Source: Limnanthes douglasii subsp. nivea
Lineage: Eukaryota; Streptophyta; Magnoliopsida; Brassicales; Limnanthaceae
DNA: 64,000 nucleotides
Assembly (NCBI GenBank): GCA_036936605.1
Contig: JAUPFV010000005.1
Span: 151,281,195 to 151,345,194, forward strand
Direction: 5' to 3'
The first letter of the stretch is position 1. Every line of letters begins with the position of its first letter. The notes under the pieces are model-generated. The model made no database searches. It was given only the letters and a program-made list of their open reading frames with translations, and was not told where the DNA came from. A program made the position numbers and the translations under genes. Shown here piece after piece: positions 23,497 through 36,887 of this stretch.

Positions 23497-23615
23497 GGGA
23501 TGCAACACGAGGACTTCCCAGGAGGTCACCCATCCTAGTACTACTCTCGCCCAAGCACACTTAACTGCTGAGTTCTGATGGGATCCGGTGCATTAGTGCT
23601 GGTATGATCTCATCC
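23497..23615 (-). rRNA. 5S rRNA: 5S rRNA gene
   Basis: Full length. C57T, C47A and C6A. Helix I mismatch as in 17083. Confidence 0.93.
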
Positions 23616-24201
23616 GTTAAGTACTGCACGACCAATGTATATAACCCAGCATAACCGAAAATCTCACTAGATAAGGAAACTATTTATTAACTTTGAATTA
23701 AAGAAGCGTACTATGCATGAATCGCGCTTTCATTTAATACACATTGCAAACAAAATTTAAATAAATACAAACAAAATATCACGGGCGTATGTGTGGTCAA
23801 CAACAATAAATGCAATCTTGGAATTTCGAAACTACAGGATCCCTGTAACGTTTAGATCTATTTTCTTAAACGTCTCTTATAAAAACCAAATCACGCTTCT
23901 TTTTAGGTCGAAAAATAATTTTACTTTTCACGAATCACGTTTTCATTTAATACACATCACGGACAAAATTTACATAAACACATTTAACTACACACGGTCA
24001 ACATCAATAAATGCTATTTTCTAAAGTGACTCCTAGTTTAAAACATCAATAAATGCTATTTTCTAAAGCGACTCCTAGTTTAAAACAAATAGCGCTTCTT
24101 CTTAGATCCGCAACATTGTTAAATCGATTGTTCCTTAGAAATAGGATTTTAAAATCCGGACATTTTCCTTACAAATATCATGCTTATCAGTTAAGAAAAA
24201 G

Positions 24202-24320
24202 GGGATGCAACACGAGGACTTCCCAGGAGGTCACCCATCCTAGTACTACTCTCGGCCAAGCACGCTTCACTGCGGAGTTCTGATGGGATCCGGTGCATTA
24301 GTGCTGGTATGATCGCATCC
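24202..24320 (-). rRNA. 5S rRNA: 5S rRNA gene
   Basis: Full length. G66C and T53G, with the -9 change; partner of 20033. Confidence 0.95.
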
Positions 24321-24901
24321 GTTAAGTAATGCACGACCAATGTATATAACCCAGCATAACCGATATCTCACTAGATAAGGAAACTATTTATTAACTTTGA
24401 ATTAAAGAAGCGTACTATGCATGAATCGCGCTTTCATTTAATACACATTGCAAACAAAATTTAAATAAATACAAACAAAATATCACGGGCGTATGTGTGG
24501 TCAACAACAATAAATGCAATCTTGGAATTTCGAAACTACAGGATCCCTGTAACGTTTAGATCTATTTTCTTAAACGTCTCTTATAAAAACCAAATCACGC
24601 TTCTTTTTAGGTCGAAAAATACTTTTACTTTTCACGAATCACGTTTTCATTTAATACACATCACGGACAAAATTTACATAAACACAATTAACTGCACACG
24701 GTCAACATCAATAGATGTTATTTTCTAAAGCGACTCCTAGTTTAAAACAAATAGCGCTTCTTCTTAGATCCGCAACATTGTTAAATCGATTGTTCCTTAG
24801 AAATAGGATTTTAAAATCCGGACATTTTCCTTACAAATATCATGCTTATCAGTTAAGAAAATTTTTCCTTACAAATATCATGCTTATCAGTTAAGAAAAA
24901 G

Positions 24902-25020
24902 GGGATGCAACACGAGGACTTCCCAGGAGGTCACCCATCCTAGTACTACTCTCGCCCAAGCACGCTTCACTGCGGAGTTCTGATGGGATCCGGTGCATTA
25001 GTGCTGGTATGATCGCATCC
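24902..25020 (-). rRNA. 5S rRNA: 5S rRNA gene
   Basis: Full length. T53G, and G-to-A at -9. Two 38-bp repeats on the 3' side. Adjacent near-copy at 25603. Confidence 0.95.
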
Positions 25021-25602
25021 GTTAAGTATTGCACGACCAATGTATATAACCCAGCATAACCGAAAATCTCACTAGATAAGGAAACTATTTATTAACTTTG
25101 AATTAAAGAAGCGTACTATGCATGAATCGCGCTTCCATTTAATACACATTGCAAACAAAATTTAAATAAATACAAACAAAATATCACGGGCGTATGTGTG
25201 GTCAACAACAATAAATGCAATCTTGGAATTTCGAAACTACAGGATCCCTGTAATGTTTAGATCTATTTTCTTAAACGTCTCTTATAAAAACCAAATCACG
25301 CTTCTTTTTAGGTCGAAAAATACTTTTACTTTTCACGAATCACGTTTTCATTTAATACACATCACGGACAAAATTTACATAAACACAATTAACTGCACAC
25401 GGTCAACATCAATAAATGCTATTTTCTAAAGCGACTCCTAGTTTAAAACAAATAGCGCTTCTTCTTAGATCCGCAACATTGTTAAATCGATTGTTCCTTA
25501 GAAATAGGATTTTAAAATCCGGACATTTTCCTTACAAATATCATGCTTATCAGTTAAGAAAATTTTTCCTTACAAATATCATGCTTATCAGTTAAGAAAA
25601 AG

Positions 25603-25721
25603 GGGATGCAACACGAGGACTTCCCAGGAGGTCACCCATCCTAGTACTACTCTCGCCCAAGCACGCTTCACTGCGGAGTTCTGATGGGATCCGGTGCATT
25701 AGTGCTGGTATGATCGCATCC
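25603..25721 (-). rRNA. 5S rRNA: 5S rRNA gene
   Basis: Full length. T53G and the -9 G-to-A change. Single-unit (701-bp) duplicate of 24902, including the doubled 38-bp repeat. Confidence 0.95.
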
Positions 25722-26309
25722 GTTAAGTATTGCACGACCAATGTATATAACCCAGCATAACCGAAAATCTCACTAGATAAGGAAACTATTTATTAACTTT
25801 GAATTAAAGAAGCGTACTATGCATGAATCGCGCTTCCATTTAATACACATTGCAAACAAAATTTAAATAAATACAAACAAAATATCACGGGCGTATGTGT
25901 GGTCAACAACAATAAATGCAATCTTGGAATTTCGAAACTACAGGATCCCTGTAATGTTTAGATCTATTTTCTTAAACGTCTCTTATAAAAACCAAATCAC
26001 GCTTCTTTTTAGGTCGAAAAATACTTTTACTTTTCACGAATCACGTTTTCATTTAATACACATCACGGACAAAATTTACATAAACACAATTAACTGCACA
26101 CGGTCAACATCAATAAATGCTATTTTCTAAAGCGACTCCTAGTTTAAAACAAATAGCGCTTCTTCTTAGATCCGCAACATTGTTAAATCGATTGTTCCTT
26201 AGAAATAGGATTTTAAAATCCTGACATTTTCCTTACAAATATCATGCTTATCAATTAATACTCACCGACCAAAACCAAAATGAAATTGAAAAAAAAAATT
26301 AAGAAAAAT

Positions 26310-26428
26310 GGGATGCAACACGAGGACTTCCCAGGAGGTCACCCATCCTAGTACTACTCTCGCCCAAGCACACTTAACTGCGGAGTTCTGATGGGATCCG
26401 GCGCATTAGTGCTGGTATGATCGCATCC
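26310..26428 (-). rRNA. 5S rRNA: 5S rRNA gene
   Basis: Full length. C57T, A27G and the -20 change. Opens the 3267-bp duplication; partner at 29577. Confidence 0.95.
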
Positions 26429-26972
26429 GTTAAGTACTGCACGACCAGTGTATATAACCCAGCATAACCGAAAATCTCACTAGATAAGGAAACTATTTAT
26501 TAACTTTGAATTAAAGAAGCGTACTATGCATGAATCGCGCTTTCATTTAATACACATTGCAAACAAAATTTAAATAAATACAAACAAAATATCACGGGCG
26601 TATGTGTGGTCAACAACAATAAATGCAATCTTGGAATTTCGAAACTACAGGATCCCTGTAACGTTTAGATCTATTTTCTTAAACGTCTCTTATAAAAACC
26701 AAATCACGCTTCTTTTTAGGTCGAAAAATACTTTTACTTTTCACGAATCACGTTTTCATTTAATACACATCACGGACAAAATTTACATAAACACAATTAA
26801 CTTCACACGGTCAACATAATTAAATGCTATTTTCTAAAGTGACTCCTCGTTTAAAACAAATAGCGCTTCCTCTTAGATCCGCAACATTGTTAAATCGATT
26901 GTTCCTTAGAAATAGGATTTTAAAATCCGGACATTTTCCTTACAAATATCATGCTTATCAGTTAAGGAAAAG

Positions 26973-27091
26973 GGGATGCAACACGAAGACTTCCCAGGAG
27001 GTCACCCATCCTAGTACTACTCTCGCCCAAGCACGCTTGACTGCGGAGTTCTGATGGGATCCGGTGCATTAGTGCTGGTATTATCGCATCC
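26973..27091 (-). rRNA. 5S rRNA: 5S rRNA gene
   Basis: Full length. C105T, T53C and C10A, with a T4 flank. Partner at 30240, relative at 22141. Confidence 0.94.
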
Positions 27092-27635
27092 GTTAAGTAC
27101 TGCACGACCAATGTATATAACCCAGCATAACCGAAAATCTCACTAGATAAGGAAACTATTTATTAACTTTGAATTAAAGAAGCGTACTATGCATGAATCG
27201 CGCTTTCATTTAATACACATTGCAAACAAAATTTAAATAAATACAAACAAAATATCACGGGCGTATGTGTGGTCAACAACAATAAATGCAATCTTGGAAT
27301 TTCGAAACTACAGGATCCCTGTAACGTTTAGATCTATTTTCTTAAACGTCTCTTATAAAAACCAAATCACGCTTCTTTTTAGGTCGAAAAATACTTTTAC
27401 TTTTCACGAATCACGTTTTCATTTAATACACATCACGGACAAAATTTACATAAACACAATTAACTGCAGACGGTCAACATCAATAAATTCTATTTTCTAA
27501 AGCGACTCCTAGTTTAAAACAAATAGCGCTTCTTCTTAGATTCGCAACATTGTTAAATCGATTGTTCCATAGAAATAGGATTTTAAAATCCGGACATTTT
27601 CCTTACAAATATCATGCTTATCAGTTAAGAAAAAG

Positions 27636-27754
27636 GGGATGCAACACGAGGACTTCCCAGAAGGTCACCCATCCTAGTACTACTCTCGCCCGAGCACGCT
27701 TGACTGCGGAGTTCTGATGGGATCCGGTGCATTAGTGCTGGTTTGATTGCATCC
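27636..27754 (-). rRNA. 5S rRNA: 5S rRNA gene
   Basis: Full length with five changes: C94T, T63C, T53C, T12A and G7A. G7A turns a G:T pair in helix I into A:T, so the stem is not harmed. Same set at 30903. Confidence 0.94.
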
Positions 27755-28222
27755 GTTAAGTACTGCACGACCAATGTATATAACCCAGCATAACCGAAAA
27801 TCTCACTAGATAAGGAAACTATTTATTAACTTTGAATTAAAGAACCGTACTATGCATGAATCGCGCTTTCATTTAATACACATTGCGAACAAAATTTAAA
27901 TAAATACAAACAAAATATCACGGGCGTATGTGTGGTCAACAACAATAAATGCAATCTTGGAATTTCGAAACTATAGGATCCCTGTAACGTTTAGATCTAT
28001 TTTCATAAACGTCTCTTATAAAAACCAAATCACGCTTCTTTTTAGGTCGAAAAATACTTTTACTTTTCACGAATCACGTTTTCATATAATACACATCACG
28101 GACAAAATTTACATAAACACAATTAACTGCACACGGTCAACATCAATAAATGCTATTTTCTAAAGCGACTCCTAGTTTAAAACAAATAGCACTTCTTCTT
28201 AGATCCGCAACATTGTTAAATC

Positions 28223-28326
28223 GACTTCCCAGAAGGTCACCCATCCTAGTACTACTCTCGCCCAAGCACGCTTAACTGCGGAGTTCTGATGGGATCCGGT
28301 GCATTAGTGCTGGTATGATCGCATCC
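28223..28326 (-). pseudogene. 5S rRNA: 5S rRNA gene lacking 3' end and terminator
   Basis: RNA 1-104 is kept (C94T). A 91-bp deletion relative to its partner unit at 31566 joins spacer AAATCGA to the gene at GACTTCCC and removes the 3' stem strand and T5. The joined sequence TCGAC suggests a short-homology join. Confidence 0.9.
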
Positions 28327-28869
28327 GTTAAGTACTGCACGACCAATGTATATAACCCAGCATAACCGAAAATCTCACTAGATAAGGAAACTATTTATTA
28401 ACTTTGAATTAAAGAAGCGTACTATGCATGAATCGCGCTTTCATTTAATACACATTGCAAACAAAATTTAAATAAATACAAACAAAATATCACGGGCGTA
28501 TGTGTGGTCAACAACAATAAATGCAATCTTGGAATTTCGAAACTACAGGATCCCTGTAACGTTTAGATCTATTTTCTTAAACGTCTCTTATAAAAACCAA
28601 ATCACGCTTCTTTTTAGGTCGAAAAATACTTTTACTTTTCACGAATCACGTTTTCATTTAATACACATCACGGACAAAATTTACATAAACACAATTAACT
28701 GCACACGGTCAACATCAATAAATGCTATTTTCTAAAGCGACTCCTAGTTTAAAACAAATAGCGCTTCTTCTTAGATCCGCAACATTGTTAAATCGATTGT
28801 TCCTTAGAAATAGGATTTTAAAATCCGGACATTTTCCTTACAAATATCATGCTTATCAGTTAAGAAAAA

Positions 28870-28988
28870 GGGATGCAACACGACGACTTCCTAGGAGGTC
28901 ATCCATCCTAGTACTACTCTCGCCCAAGCACGCTTGACTGCGGAGTTCTGATGGGATCCGGTGCATTAGTGCTGGTATGATCGCATCC
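28870..28988 (-). rRNA. 5S rRNA: 5S rRNA gene
   Basis: Full length. C105G, G97A, G87A and T53C. Same set at 32228 and 34195. Confidence 0.94.
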
Positions 28989-29576
28989 GTTAAGTACTGC
29001 ACGACCAATGTATATAACCCAGCATAACCGAAAATCTCACTAGATAAGGAAACTATTTATTAACTTTGAATTAAAGAAGCGTACTATGCATGAATCGCGC
29101 TTCCATTTAATACACATTGCAAACAAAATTTAAATAAATACAAACAAAATATCACGGGCGTATGTGTGGTCAACAACAATAAATGCAATCTTGGAATTTC
29201 GAAACTACAGGATCCCTGTAATGTTTAGATCTATTTTCTTAAACGTCTCTTATAAAAACCAAATCACGCTTCTTTTTAGGTCGAAAAATACTTTTACTTT
29301 TCACGAATCACGTTTTCATTTAATACACATCACGGACAAAATTTACATAAACACAATTAACTGCACACGGTCAACATCAATAAATGCTATTTTCTAAAGC
29401 GACTCCTAGTTTAAAACAAATAGCGCTTCTTCTTAGATCCGCAACATTGTTAAATCGATTGTTCCTTAGAAATAGGATTTTAAAATCCTGACATTTTCCT
29501 TACAAATATCATGCTTATCAATTAATACTCACCGACCAAAACCAAAATGAAATTGAAAAAAAAAATTAAGAAAAAT

Positions 29577-29695
29577 GGGATGCAACACGAGGACTTCCCA
29601 GGAGGTCACCCATCCTAGTACTACTCTCGCCCAAGCACACTTAACTGCGGAGTTCTGATGGGATCCGGCGCATTAGTGCTGGTATGATCGCATCC
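29577..29695 (-). rRNA. 5S rRNA: 5S rRNA gene
   Basis: Full length. C57T, A27G and the -20 change; partner of 26310. Confidence 0.95.
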
Positions 29696-30239
29696 GTTAA
29701 GTACTGCACGACCAGTGTATATAACCCAGCATAACCGAAAATCTCACTAGATAAGGAAACTATTTATTAACTTTGAATTAAAGAAGCGTACTATGCATGA
29801 ATCGCGCTTTCATTTAATACACATTGCAAACAAAATTTAAATAAATACAAACAAAATATCACGGGCGTATGTGTGGTCAACAACAATAAATGCAATCTTG
29901 GAATTTCGAAACTACAGGATCCCTGTAACGTTTAGATCTATTTTCTTAAACGTCTCTTATAAAAACCAAATCACGCTTCTTTTTAGGTCGAAAAATACTT
30001 TTACTTTTCACGAATCACGTTTTCATTTAATACACATCACGGACAAAATTTACATAAACACAATTAACTTCACACGGTCAACATAATTAAATGCTATTTT
30101 CTAAAGTGACTCCTCGTTTAAAACAAATAGCGCTTCCTCTTAGATCCGCAACATTGTTAAATCGATTGTTCCTTAGAAATAGGATTTTAAAATCCGGACA
30201 TTTTCCTTACAAATATCATGCTTATCAGTTAAGGAAAAG

Positions 30240-30358
30240 GGGATGCAACACGAAGACTTCCCAGGAGGTCACCCATCCTAGTACTACTCTCGCCCAAGCA
30301 CGCTTGACTGCGGAGTTCTGATGGGATCCGGTGCATTAGTGCTGGTATTATCGCATCC
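30240..30358 (-). rRNA. 5S rRNA: 5S rRNA gene
   Basis: Full length. C105T, T53C and C10A, with a T4 flank; partner of 26973. Confidence 0.94.
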
Positions 30359-30902
30359 GTTAAGTACTGCACGACCAATGTATATAACCCAGCATAACCG
30401 AAAATCTCACTAGATAAGGAAACTATTTATTAACTTTGAATTAAAGAAGCGTACTATGCATGAATCGCGCTTTCATTTAATACACATTGCAAACAAAATT
30501 TAAATAAATACAAACAAAATATCACGGGCGTATGTGTGGTCAACAACAATAAATGCAATCTTGGAATTTCGAAACTACAGGATCCCTGTAACGTTTAGAT
30601 CTATTTTCTTAAACGTCTCTTATAAAAACCAAATCACGCTTCTTTTTAGGTCGAAAAATACTTTTACTTTTCACGAATCACGTTTTCATTTAATACACAT
30701 CACGGACAAAATTTACATAAACACAATTAACTGCAGACGGTCAACATCAATAAATTCTATTTTCTAAAGCGACTCCTAGTTTAAAACAAATAGCGCTTCT
30801 TCTTAGATTCGCAACATTGTTAAATCGATTGTTCCATAGAAATAGGATTTTAAAATCCGGACATTTTCCTTACAAATATCATGCTTATCAGTTAAGAAAA
30901 AG

Positions 30903-31021
30903 GGGATGCAACACGAGGACTTCCCAGAAGGTCACCCATCCTAGTACTACTCTCGCCCGAGCACGCTTGACTGCGGAGTTCTGATGGGATCCGGTGCATT
31001 AGTGCTGGTTTGATTGCATCC
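30903..31021 (-). rRNA. 5S rRNA: 5S rRNA gene
   Basis: Full length. C94T, T63C, T53C, T12A and G7A; partner of 27636. Confidence 0.94.
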
Positions 31022-31565
31022 GTTAAGTACTGCACGACCAATGTATATAACCCAGCATAACCGAAAATCTCACTAGATAAGGAAACTATTTATTAACTTT
31101 GAATTAAAGAACCGTACTATGCATGAATCGCGCTTTCATTTAATACACATTGCGAACAAAATTTAAATAAATACAAACAAAATATCACGGGCGTATGTGT
31201 GGTCAACAACAATAAATGCAATCTTGGAATTTCGAAACTATAGGATCCCTGTAACGTTTAGATCTATTTTCATAAACGTCTCTTATAAAAACCAAATCAC
31301 GCTTCTTTTTAGGTCGAAAAATACTTTTACTTTTCACGAATCACGTTTTCATATAATACACATCACGGACAAAATTTACATAAACACAATTAACTGCACA
31401 CGGTCAACATCAATAAATGCTATTTTCTAAAGCGACTCCTAGTTTAAAACAAATAGCACTTCTTCTTAGATCCGCAACATTGTTAAATCGATTGTTTCTT
31501 AGAAATAGGATTTTAAAATCCGGACATTTTCCTTACAAATATCATGCTTATCAGTTAAGAAAAAG

Positions 31566-31684
31566 GGGATGCAACACGAGGACTTCCCAGAAGGTCACCC
31601 ATCCTAGTACTACTCTCGCCCAAGCACGCTTAACTGCGGAGTTCTGATGGGATCCGGTGCATTAGTGCTGGTATGATCGCATCC
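31566..31684 (-). rRNA. 5S rRNA: 5S rRNA gene
   Basis: Full length, C94T only. This is the undeleted form of the copy at 28223. It also opens the 1967-bp duplication. Confidence 0.95.
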
Positions 31685-32227
31685 GTTAAGTACTGCACGA
31701 CCAATGTATATAACCCAGCATAACCGAAAATCTCACTAGATAAGGAAACTATTTATTAACTTTGAATTAAAGAAGCGTACTATGCATGAATCGCGCTTTC
31801 ATTTAATACACATTGCAAACAAAATTTAAATAAATACAAACAAAATATCACGGGCGTATGTGTGGTCAACAACAATAAATGCAATCTTGGAATTTCGAAA
31901 CTACAGGATCCCTGTAACGTTTAGATCTATTTTCTTAAACGTCTCTTATAAAAACCAAATCACGCTTCTTTTTAGGTCGAAAAATACTTTTACTTTTCAC
32001 GAATCACGTTTTCATTTAATACACATCACGGACAAAATTTACATAAACACAATTAACTGCACACGGTCAACATCAATAAATGCTATTTTCTAAAGCGACT
32101 CCTAGTTTAAAACAAATAGCGCTTCTTCTTAGATCCGCAACATTGTTAAATCGATTGTTCCTTAGAAATAGGATTTTAAAATCCGGACATTTTCCTTACA
32201 AATATCATGCTTATCAGTTAAGAAAAA

Positions 32228-32346
32228 GGGATGCAACACGACGACTTCCTAGGAGGTCATCCATCCTAGTACTACTCTCGCCCAAGCACGCTTGACTGCG
32301 GAGTTCTGATGGGATCCGGTGCATTAGTGCTGGTATGATCGCATCC
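32228..32346 (-). rRNA. 5S rRNA: 5S rRNA gene
   Basis: Full length. C105G, G97A, G87A and T53C. Confidence 0.94.
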
Positions 32347-32892
32347 GTTAAGTACTGCACGACCAATGTATATAACCCAGCATAACCGAAAATCTCACTA
32401 GATAAGGAAACTATTTATTAACTTTGAATTAAAGAAGCGTACTATGCATGAATCGCGCTTTCATTTAATACACATTGCAAACAAAATTTAAATAAATACA
32501 AACAAAATATCACGGGCGTATGTGTGGTCAACAACAATAAATGCAATCTTGGAATTTCGAAACTACAGGATCCCTGTAACGTTTAGATTTATTTTCTTAA
32601 ACGTCTCTTATAAAAACCAAATCACACTTCTTTTTAGGTCGAAAAATACTTTTACTTTTCACGAATCACGTTTTCATTTAATACACATCACGGACAAAAT
32701 TTACATAAACACAATTAACTGCACACGGTCAACATCAATAGATGCTATTTTCTAAAGCGACTCCTAGTTTAAAATAAATAGCGCTTCTTCTTAGATCCGC
32801 AACATTGTTAAATCGATTGTTCCTTAGAAATAGGATTTTAAAATCCGGACATTTTCCTTACAAATATCATGCTTATCAGTTAAGAAAAAGGG

Positions 32893-32987
32893 GGAGGTCA
32901 CCCATCCTAGTACTACTCTCGCCCAAGCACGCTTGACTGCGGAGTTCTGATGGGATCCGGTGCATTAGTGCTGGTATGATCGCATCC
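32893..32987 (-). pseudogene. 5S rRNA: 5S rRNA gene lacking 3' 24 nt
   Basis: RNA 1-95 is kept (T53C). The 3' stem strand is lost, and the join falls in a G run so that GGAGGTC follows the A5 directly. All control boxes and the T5 stop survive, so a short 5S-like RNA could be made. Copied again at 34860. Confidence 0.9.
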
Positions 32988-33531
32988 GTTAAGTACTGCA
33001 CGACCAATGTATATAACCCAGCATAACCAAAAATCTCACTAGATAAGGAAACTATTTATTAACTTTGAATTAAAGAAGCGTACTATTCATGAATCGCGCT
33101 TTCATTTAATACACATTGCGAACAAAATTTAAATAAATACAAACAAAATATCACGGGCGTATGTGTGGTCAACAACAATAAATGCAATCTTGGAATTTCG
33201 AAACTATAGGATCCCTGTAACGTTTAGATCTATTTTCATAAACGTCTCTTATAAAAACCAAATCACGCTTCTTTTTAGGTCGAAAAATACTTTTACTTTT
33301 CACGAATCACGTTTTCATATAATACACATCACGGACAAAATTTACATAAACACAATTAACTGCACACGGTCAACATCAATAAATGCTATTTTCTAAAGCG
33401 ACTCCTAGTTTAAAACAAATAGCACTTCTTCTTAGATCTGCAACATTGTTAAATCGATTGTTCCTTAGAAATAGGATTTTAAAATCCGGACATTTTCCTT
33501 ACAAATATCATGCTTATCAGTTAAGAAAAAG

Positions 33532-33650
33532 GGGATGCAACACGAGGACTTCCCAGAAGGTCACCCATCCTAGTACTACTCTCGCCCAAGCACGCTTAAC
33601 TGCGGGGTTCTGATGGGATCCGGTGCATTAGTGCTGGTATGATCGCATCC
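33532..33650 (-). rRNA. 5S rRNA: 5S rRNA gene
   Basis: Full length. C94T and T45C. Counterpart of 31566 in the 1967-bp duplication. Confidence 0.95.
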
Positions 33651-34194
33651 GTTAAGTACTGCACGACCAATGTATATAACCCAGCATAACCGAAAATCTC
33701 ACTAGATAAGGAAACTATTTATTAACTTTGAATTAAAGAAGCGTACTATGCATGAATCGCGCTTTCATTTAATACACATTGCAAACAAAATTTAAATAAA
33801 TACAAACAAAATATCACGGGCGTATGTGTGGTCAACAACAATAAATGCAATCTTGGAATTTCGAAACTACAGGATCCCTGTAACGTTTAGATCTATTTTC
33901 TTAAACGTCTCTTATAAAAACCAAATCACGCTTCTTTTTAGGTCGAAAAATACTTTTACTTTTCACGAATCACGTTTTCATTTAATACACATCACGGACA
34001 AAATTTACATAAACACAATTAACTGCACACGGTCAACATCAATAAATGCTATTTTCTAAAGCGACTCATAGTTTAAAACAAATAGCGCTTCTTCTTAGAT
34101 CCGCAACATTGTTAAATCGATTGTTCCTTAGAAATAGGATTTTAAAATCCGGACATTTTCCTTACAAATATCATGCTTATCAGTTAAGAAAAAA

Positions 34195-34313
34195 GGGATG
34201 CAACACGACGACTTCCTAGGAGGTCATCCATCCTAGTACTACTCTCGCCCAAGCACGCTTGACTGCGGAGTTCTGATGGGATCCGGTGCATTAGTGCTGG
34301 TATGATCGCATCC
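34195..34313 (-). rRNA. 5S rRNA: 5S rRNA gene
   Basis: Full length. C105G, G97A, G87A and T53C; third member of the 28870/32228 lineage. Confidence 0.94.
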
Positions 34314-34859
34314 GTTAAGTACTGCACGACCAATGTATATAACCCAGCATAACCGAAAATCTCACTAGATAAGGAAACTATTTATTAACTTTGAATTAAA
34401 GAAGCGTACTATGCATGAATCGCGCTTTCATTTAATACACATTGCAAACAAAATTTAAATAAATACAAACAAAATATCACGGGCGTATGTGTGGTCAACA
34501 ACAATAAATGCAATCTTGGAATTTCGAAACTACAGGATCCCTGTAACGTTTAGATTTATTTTCTTAAACGTCTCTTATAAAAACCAAATCACGCTTCTTT
34601 TTAGGTCGAAAAATACTTTTACTTTTCACGAATCACGTTTTCATTTAATACACATCACGGACAAAATTTACATAAACACAATTAACTGCACACGGTCAAC
34701 ATCAATAGATGCTATTTTCTAAAGCGACTCCTAGTTTAAAACAAATAGCGCTTCTTCTTAGATCCGCAACATTGTTAAATCGATTGTTCCTTAGAAATAG
34801 GATTTTAAAATCCGGACATTTTCCTTACAAATATCATGCTTATCAGTTAAGAAAAAGGG

Positions 34860-34954
34860 GGAGGTCACCCATCCTAGTACTACTCTCGCCCAAGCACGCT
34901 TGACTGCGGAGTTCTGATGGGATCCGGTGCATTAGTGCTGGTATGATCGCATCC
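34860..34954 (-). pseudogene. 5S rRNA: 5S rRNA gene lacking 3' 24 nt
   Basis: Same 95-nt form and same join as 32893, 1967 bp away. The defect was duplicated, not formed twice. Confidence 0.9.
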
Positions 34955-35541
34955 GTTAAGTACTGCACGACCAATGTATATAACCCAGCATAACCGAAAA
35001 TCTCACTAGATAAGGAAACTATTTATTAACTTTGAATTAAAGAAGCGTACTATGCATGAATCGCGCTTCCATTTAATACACATTGCAAACAAAATTTAAA
35101 TAAATACAAACAAAATATCACGGGCGTATGTGTGGTCAACAACAATAAATGCAATCTTGGAATTTCGAAACTACAGGATCCCTGTAACGTTTAGATCTAT
35201 TTTCTTAAACGTCTCTTATAAAAACCAAATCACGCTTCTTTTTAGGTCGAAAAATACTTTTACTTTTCACGAATCACGTTTTCATTTAATACACATCACG
35301 GACAAAATTTACATAAACACAATTAACTGCACACGGTCAACATCAATAAATGCTATTTTCTAAAGCGACTCCTAGTTTAAAACAAATAGCGCTTCTTCTT
35401 AGATCCGCAACATTGTTAAATCGATTGTTCCTTAGAAATAGGATTTTAAAATCCTGACATTTTCCTTACAAATATCATGCTTATCAATTAATACTCACCG
35501 ACCAAAACCAAAATGAAATTGAAAAAAAAATTAAGAAAAAT

Positions 35542-35660
35542 GGGATGCAACACGAGGACTTCCCAGGAGGTCACCCATCCTAGTACTACTCTCGCCCAAG
35601 CACACTTAACTGCGGAGTTCTGATGGGATCCGGTGCATTAATGCTGGTATGATCGCATCC
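35542..35660 (-). rRNA. 5S rRNA: 5S rRNA gene
   Basis: Full length. C57T and C20T. Confidence 0.95.
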
Positions 35661-36149
35661 GTTAAGTACTGCACGACCAATGTATATAACCCAGCATAAC
35701 CGAAAATCTCACTAGATAAGGAAACTATTTATTAACTTTGAATTAAAGAAGCGTACTATGCATGAATCGCGCTTTCATTTAATACACATTGCAAACAAAA
35801 TTTAAATAAATACAAACAAAATATCACGGGCGTATGTGTGGTCAACAACAATAAATGCAATCTTGGAATTTCGAAACTACAGGATCCCTGTAACGTTTAG
35901 ATCTATTTTCTTAAACGTCTCTTATAAAAACCAAATCACGCTTCTTTTTAGGTCGAAAAATAATTTTACTTTTCACGAATCACGTTTTCATTTAATACAC
36001 ATCACGGACAAAATTTACATAAACACAATTAACTACACACGGTCAACATCAATAAATGCTATTTTCTAAAGCGACTCCTAGTTTAAAACATCAATAAATG
36101 CTATTTTCTAAAGCGACTCCTAGTTTAAAACAAATAGCGCTTCTTCTTA

Positions 36150-36345
36150 GATCCGCAACATTGTTAAATCGATTGTTCCTTAGAAATAGGAGATCCGCAA
36201 CATTGTTAAATCGATTGATCCTTAGAAATAGGATTTTAAAACAAATAGCGCTTCTTCTTAGATCCGCAACATTGTTAAATCGATTGTTCCTTAGAAATAG
36301 GAGATCCGCAACATTGTTAAATCGATTGTTCCTTAGAAATAGGAT
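36150..36345. repeat. Nested spacer expansion, 42-bp element x4
   Basis: GATCCGCAACATTG begins at 36150, 36192, 36261 and 36303. Offsets of 42, 69 and 42 show that a 42-bp doubling was itself doubled as a 111-bp unit. Confidence 0.9.
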
Positions 36346-36399
36346 TTTAAAATCCGGACATTTTCCTTACAAATATCATGCTTATCAGTTAAGAAAAAG

Positions 36400-36518
36400 G
36401 GGATGCAACACGAGGACTTCCCAGGAGGTCACCCATCCTAGTACTACTCTAGTACAAGCACGCTTCACTGCGGAGTTCTGATGGGATCCGGTGCATTAGT
36501 GCTGGTATGATCGCATCC
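36400..36518 (-). rRNA. 5S rRNA: 5S rRNA gene
   Basis: Full length. G68T, G66A and G65T form a small cluster beside the A box; also T53G and the -9 change. The 3' spacer is the four-fold 42-bp expansion at 36150-36345. Confidence 0.93.
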
Positions 36519-36887
36519 GTTAAGTAATGCACGACCAATGTATATAACCCAGCATAACCGATATCTCACTAGATAAGGAAACTATTTATTAACTTTGAAT
36601 TAAAGAAGCGTACTATGCATGAATCGCGCTTTCATTTAATACACATTGCAAACAAAATTTAAATACAAACAAAATATCACGGGCGTATGTGTGGTCAACA
36701 ACAATAAATGCAATCTTGGAATTTCGAAACTACAGGATCCCTGTAACGCGACTCCTAGTTTAAAACAAATAGCGCTTCTTCTTAGATCCGCAACATTGTT
36801 AAATCGATTGTTCCTTAGAAATAGGATTTTAAAATCCGGACATTTTAAATCCGGACATTTTCCTTACAAATATCAGTTAAGAAAAAG

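Larger units (their letters stand above)
26310..32892. repeat. Higher-order repeat, 3267 bp (5 genes) x2
   Basis: Genes 26310, 26973, 27636, 28223 and 28870 match 29577, 30240, 30903, 31566 and 32228. Three offsets are exactly 3267 bp. The last becomes 3358 because of the 91-bp deletion at 28223. Confidence 0.88.
31566..35498. repeat. Higher-order repeat, about 1967 bp (3 genes) x2
   Basis: Genes 31566, 32228 and 32893 match 33532, 34195 and 34860 (offsets 1966, 1967, 1967), including the 95-nt defective gene. Confidence 0.88.

Noticed and set aside
24829..25640. Doubled 38-bp repeats as a tRNA-like or snoRNA element
   Set aside because: There is no cloverleaf, no A/B box pair and no C/D motif; it is a duplicated spacer tail.
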